Below, piece after piece: positions 59,686 to 64,000 of a DNA stretch of 64,000 bases. The notes beneath the pieces were generated by a model. The model made no database searches. It was not told the origin of the DNA and saw only the letters and a list, made by a program, of their open reading frames with translations. The DNA is taken from NCBI RefSeq assembly GCF_022605165.1, contig NC_063070.1:372001-436000 (forward strand), read 5' to 3'. A program made the translations under genes and the position numbers. This stretch comes from Purpureocillium takamizusanense. Lineage: Eukaryota > Ascomycota > Sordariomycetes > Hypocreales > Ophiocordycipitaceae. Each line of letters opens with the position of its first letter. Position 1 is the first letter of the stretch.

Positions 59686-61577
59686 TCATGCAAGTGACCG
59701 AATGATATAAAACAGAAGATACGCCTGCGCGCCGAGGACGTCGGATATGCTGGCGAGTTCGACCTTGTGATCGTTGAACTTGAACCACTGTAACTAGATC
59801 AGTAAGGGGTAATCCAAGAGAGGCGATAGGAGACTGGGCACAGCGGAATGGCTACTGCGGGGCGCAGACAACATACCTGGTCGCCAACGCGGCAATATGA
59901 GACGTAATGCCCCGTTTCGATCTCGCCAACGTGCACAACGACGCTCAGCAAATCGTATGTGCAGGAGCGCTCCAGCTCCAAATTTTCGCGGCTGTCGCGA
60001 CCCCGAACACGAGCCGTGTACGGTAGCATGTTGAGCTGTAGAGGGAATTGAACAACACTGTCTATCTTAGACGCAGCCCGGTCATGTCTGCCTTGCTTGT
60101 ACTCGAAACGCTAGTAGTCCACCCTTGTTAGCGGATGTAAAAGTTGCGCGGCGAGGATCCAGACCTGCTTACCTTGAGTTGTATCGACAGGACATTCGGT
60201 AAGCGCTTGATGCTCGTGTACCTCCTAGCTTGCTGCGAAGAGGCGCAGCTGTGGCAGCGATACTCGCACTTGTCGCATTTGACGTACTCTTCGTCCAGGC
60301 AATCCGTTAGAGTCAAGAATGGCGTCTTCTGCCCGGTTTTCTTGATACGCCTCTGAGTCAGGCTGTCTAGCCCAACACTCAGGTCCAAGAATGACTGCAC
60401 AGCATTCGTACTGCCCTTGCAATTCTGGCATGTCGTTGTTGTTTGCATCTTGCCGTAAAATGTCTGGTGAACAATGCAATTGCAGCTATGCTCACTGCCA
60501 ATTTCGGGTCGTTTTCCGTCACCGTTGCGTTCGTGTAACTCCTCAGCCAAGAACTGGAAGAACTCGTGCGCATCCTGCTCCTTCGTAGTGACGAGGTTCT
60601 CGAAGGCCTTCTTCTCCGAAATCCAAAACCCGGACAAGATGTTAGCAGCAGTATAACCATTAGTATTCTCCAGCGCGTAGAAGTCTTGAAACATATCATC
60701 CATGGCACAGCTCAGACAGTGTGGCACATTGCAGTCGTTGCTCTGGTGGCCGTCGCTCAGGTAGAAGTTGCGCAGCAAAGGGTTATGGAGAAAGCTCTGG
60801 AGCACAACATTTTGATAACACGTCGCCCCGGCGTTGTAGATGCCACGCAGTCCGTTTGCCCGACACGAGGCCGTGGTTGTGTTCGTCGCGATCAATCGAG
60901 GATCGTCCTTGATAGAGTCTGTGAAAAGCTCGTCGTGTTTCCTCTTCCGGCCTGCTGCGCCATTTAGCGGACGAAGTCGGGAGACGGACCGGCCAATGTG
61001 AAGTACCTGAAAACGAGCCAGTCCCTATCTTGCGAACACGAAGTTCTTCTAGGGTCGGATCCCACACTAGGTCATCGCATATTTGACAATAGAGAGAACC
61101 ACTGCGAGAGTCGACATCTAATGAAGCGTGTGAGCTTGAAGCCCCGTTATGTCACCGCAGCCCTTGTGCGACGTACAGAAGCGATGCTGTTTTTTGGTAC
61201 CATGTTTTAAGCGGTCCTCCTCAGTTACGGTCGTGGGGCATTGCAAGCAGAGGAAGTTGGAGGTGAGGGAGGTGACCGGGCGGCCCTCGTGGTTGGTGGA
61301 GGTCTGGGGTACAATCGGGGTCGCATCGAAGATGCCTCGCAGAATCATCTTGTAGTGGGCGATTGAGCTGTTCATGACTTCTTGTCCCTGAGATAACAAC
61401 AACTGCACATGCTCTGCGTTGCCGGCCCCGGTCAGCCAGAGAACCACGCTGCAACGCGCCGAGCGATAGCCATAGGCCAGAACGGAACCTACCACACCCA
61501 AACATGGGCGTCCCTACGGAGGGGGACTTGACTCTTGCATTTTTGGGGGATGCCGGGGTCGCAGGGCGTGTGGCCAT
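59686..61577 (-). CDS. ubp8: SAGA deubiquitinase Ubp8
   Basis: Ubp8 removes ubiquitin from histone H2B as the catalytic subunit of the SAGA deubiquitination module. Six exons (61493-61577, 61177-61413, 61007-61117, 60173-60954, 59877-60110, 59686-59787) give 516 aa. An N-terminal ZnF-UBP domain (F-L-C-L-Q-C, H-R-F-Y-V-D, Y-C-Q-I-C-D-D) is followed by the USP domain. The catalytic Cys is residue 190 in N-A-G-A-T-C-Y-Q-N; the catalytic His is in E-T-G-H-Y-V-S-Y. Structural zinc pairs (C-Q-N-C, C-D-K-C, C-H-S-C) are present. The start ATG at 61577 gives a Pro/Ser tail, then M-F-G-C-E-H-V-Q across the first intron. Acceptor choice at exon 4 (60954 or 60951) changes one residue only. Confidence 0.93.
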
Positions 61578-62865
61578 GGCGATGGCACGAGACGGAGGCT
61601 GGTTCAATGGCGATGGTGACGCGCTGTACGGGATGCCGTCGAGGGCAAGTCGACGGCGAGACAAGGTATTTCGTCGGGGGCAGTCGTCGCAACGTCAGTT
61701 GAAGATGTGGCTGCCTGGACCTGGAGGACGTGGTGGACTTCGAGATTATCTTGTCCTGACAGCCGCGGCGCCATTAGCTATTCGTCATCAATGAGATGTT
61801 GGCGCGCCGAGTACCGTCGGAGTATGGGCGGGCGGGTTTGCGCTACGACTTGACTCGGCAATGCGTGTGGCATTGAAGGTGGGGAAAGTCAACGAGCCAG
61901 CTTCACCTTTTCCTTTAGTGCCGTTCCAGCGCATTCAGGCTTCAGGGATGGCCAGTCTGTGAGCGGTTTGCCGTCTATGCTGCTACGGTGATGGGCGGGC
62001 GTGGGTATGTTGGCTGGTGAAGAGACGGTTCAGAGAAAGTGCACGATAGGCGTTGATAAGGTCGGCGACCATCCCCCGTTAGGGATAGGGGGGCCCAGTC
62101 CAGGCGACTTTAAGTGTCGATACGCACGAGGCAGGTACTGACCTGAAGTTAGGTACCTTATTAGTAGTATGGGCCTGCAACCAGGTAGGTACTTAGTAAC
62201 TTATCACGTGGTATATATTTAGTAGCTTAATAGGAACGCTCTAACTAAGAATATATAGTACTCGAGAAGTAGCTAGCTAAATTTTAGGTAGTAGCTATAT
62301 ATATAATATTAAATATTTAATATTAAGTTAATAATTAAGTAATACTTATATATTTTATTATTTTATATTATATAATATAATTACAAAAAGAGTATTTAAA
62401 GGTATATTTATAAATAATATTAAATAATATATTTATTTTATCTTTACTTTTATATTAGAAGTGCTTAAGAAGTATATAGTATCTTTAAGTTATTTTTAAA
62501 TTTATTAAAGCTAAATAGAATATTTAATATTTTACTTTTTGCCTCTAGCTTAATAAATCAAGACTTATCCCGGTAATTTTCCCGGCAATTTCCTCTGTGT
62601 TAGGTATGGTTCTTAGTGTTAGTCACTAAGGAATAGCTCTCTCGCCTCCTAGTATCTGGGCTATTCCTACTAAATCAGCAAGGCCGGCTGGTCTTAATCA
62701 TCACACGTGATCTCGCGACCGTCGCGCGTTCCACGACGCGTCAGGCGTACTTCGTACTCGTGGTCAACAACCTAGCTCTGTCACCTTCGTGACTTGTCAA
62801 CCTCCTTCGTTGTCGGCGCTCCCAACACTACAAGACCGACAGCCACTGGCGCCCAACGAGTTGTC
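61578..62865. other. Divergent intergenic region between ubp8 and rad54 with an AT-rich island
   Basis: About 1.3 kb with two promoters. TAGGTA words occur at 62130-62190, followed by the strongly AT-rich stretch 62210-62570. No gene is seen. Confidence 0.6.
62210..62570. repeat. AT-rich, TpA-dense island (possible RIP-decayed repeat)
   Basis: Some 360 bases are almost pure A and T, in contrast with the GC-rich surroundings. Words such as TATATA, TTAATA and AATATT dominate, and TpA steps are very common while CpA and TpG are rare. This pattern is what repeat-induced point mutation leaves behind in old transposons. No ORF or terminal repeat survives, so the original element cannot be named. 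Confidence 0.65.
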
Positions 62866-64000
62866 ATGGCGCATCAGTAAGTCAACCCGTCCTTTGACAC
62901 TGGGCAGACACGTTAGTAACCTCCTCTGTCGTAGACCGGGCTTATCTGCCTCAACGCCGGCCGCTACCGCCAAGGCCGTCCAGGTAGGCAGACGTGTACA
63001 GACGCCCGAATCGATAAGCCGACTTCATCGACCATTTAAATGTCCTGGATCAGCATCTCGGAGTGCTGCAGAGACTCGACCCTCAAGAAAGCGAAAAAGG
63101 GTCGACTACAAGGGCGCCGACTGCGAGGTCGACGCCGACAAGCCATACACCAACGACGACCGATTGGCACTCGCGACGCGTGATGCCAACAGGTTCCCCG
63201 TCTTTCAGCCTAAAGAAAAGGGTTTCGTTTTTCGCAAGGCCTTCTCCGTTCCTTTCAAGGACAAAGAAAAAAGCACCTGGAATCCGAGCCGCCCTCCTCC
63301 GACACTTGGACTTCGACAAGGAGCGGTGTTTGTGCCGAAGCCACTTCACGACCCCAGTGGCGAATTTGCTATTGTCCTTTACGACCCTACCGTTGATGAC
63401 AAGGCCAAGTCAGTGGATACTGGTGGGGAAGACAAACCTACTGCAGTCGCCGTACCCAGCCAGACACTTGATGCACCGCTTGTGCACAAGAGCCTGGCAG
63501 AGATTCTTGGAATCAGGAAGAAGCTGGACAAGGATCACCCACGTGTCCCTGTTGTCCTTGACCCCAAGCTTGCTAAGATACTACGCCCCCATCAAGTGGA
63601 GGGTGTCAAGTTCATGTACCGATGCGTAACGGGCATGATCGAAGAGCAAGCTAATGGGTGCATCATGGCGGATGAGATGGGTTTGGGAAAGACACTTCAG
63701 TGCATTACTCTCATGTGGACTCTGCTCAAGCAATCACCAGATGCGGGCAAGTCGACCATACAAAAGGCCATCGTCGTCTGCCCGGCTAGTTTGGTCAAGA
63801 ATTGGGCCAACGAACTCACAAAATGGCTCGGTGCCAACGCCATTACGCCTTTTGCAATTGATGGCAAGGCCAGCAAAGAAGAACTGACTCGCCAACTTCG
63901 CCAATGGGCGATTGCATCCGGCAGATCTGTCACGCGGCCCGTTATTATCGTCTCTTATGAAACACTGCGATTGAACGTCGAGGAGCTCAAACACACCAAG
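62866..64000 (+). CDS. rad54: DNA repair translocase Rad54 (3' end outside window)
   Basis: Rad54 is a Swi2/Snf2 ATPase that remodels DNA and chromatin with Rad51 during homologous recombination. Two exons are seen: an 11-nt first exon (62866-62876, M-A-H plus two bases) and an open exon from 62935 to the window edge, giving about 359 residues. The N-terminus has L-H-R-P-F-K-C-P-G-S and a basic R-K-R-K-R-V-D-Y, typical of fungal Rad54. F-V-P-K-P-L-H-D-P and L-R-P-H-Q-V-E-G-V-K-F follow. Helicase motif I is D-E-M-G-L-G-K-T (near residue 254) and motif Ia C-P-A-S-L-V-K-N-W. More than half of the ATPase domain lies beyond the window. Confidence 0.94.

Overview
This window is nuclear DNA of a filamentous ascomycete (Pezizomycotina, Sordariomycetes, probably Hypocreales). 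The evidence is spliceosomal introns of about 60-130 nt with GT donors, CTAAC or CTGAC-like branch sites and AG acceptors, fungal-specific genes (white collar-1, DASH subunit Dam1, the beta-1,3-glucan synthase Fks1), and long intergenic stretches full of short TAGGTAC/TACCTA words. The closer placement is inferred from protein similarity I recognise; no database search was run. I modelled 19 protein genes by joining exons by hand; every complete model keeps its reading frame across all junctions.

Layout. 1-2635 (-): 5' two-thirds of wc-1, cut by the window edge just before where the GATA finger is expected. 5703-9379 (-): karyopherin kap123. 11192-12848 (+): sds23. 13923-15443 (+): NYN-domain protein of unknown role. 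15684-17117 (-): GH17 wall glucanase. 18586-20336 (-): lcb1. 20588-20830: small MITE-like element. 21627-27597 (-): fks1. 27598-32675: a 5 kb stretch with no gene I can support. 32676-34835 (+): SprT/GCNA-like protease. 35301-36066 (-): mog1. 37104-37922 (+): hnt1. 38213-40206 (-): Sec14-like protein. 41611-42425 (+): dam1. 42559-43073 (-): bud20. 44879-47853 (+): aco1. 48547-49629 (+): rbd2. 50598-52704 (+): gaa1. 52940-54241 (-): rpn9. 54767-56364 (+): nuo-40. 56960-58171 (+): efm5. 59686-61577 (-): ubp8. About 62210-62570: AT-rich island. 62866-64000 (+): 5' part of rad54, cut by the window edge.

Almost all genes are conserved housekeeping genes: wall synthesis and remodelling (fks1, GH17), sphingolipid and GPI-anchor synthesis (lcb1, gaa1), nuclear transport (kap123, mog1), proteasome and SAGA deubiquitination (rpn9, ubp8), mitochondrial energy metabolism (aco1, nuo-40), mitosis (dam1, sds23) and DNA repair (rad54, the SprT protein). 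They do not form a functional cluster. There is no biosynthetic gene cluster, CRISPR array, rRNA or convincing tRNA. I found no clearly new multi-gene system. The points most worth following are the NYN protein, the SprT protein with an HMG-like tail, the Fks1 hot-spot-1 residues, the MITE-like element, a dispersed intergenic palindrome, the AT-rich island, and several unusual introns and microexons.
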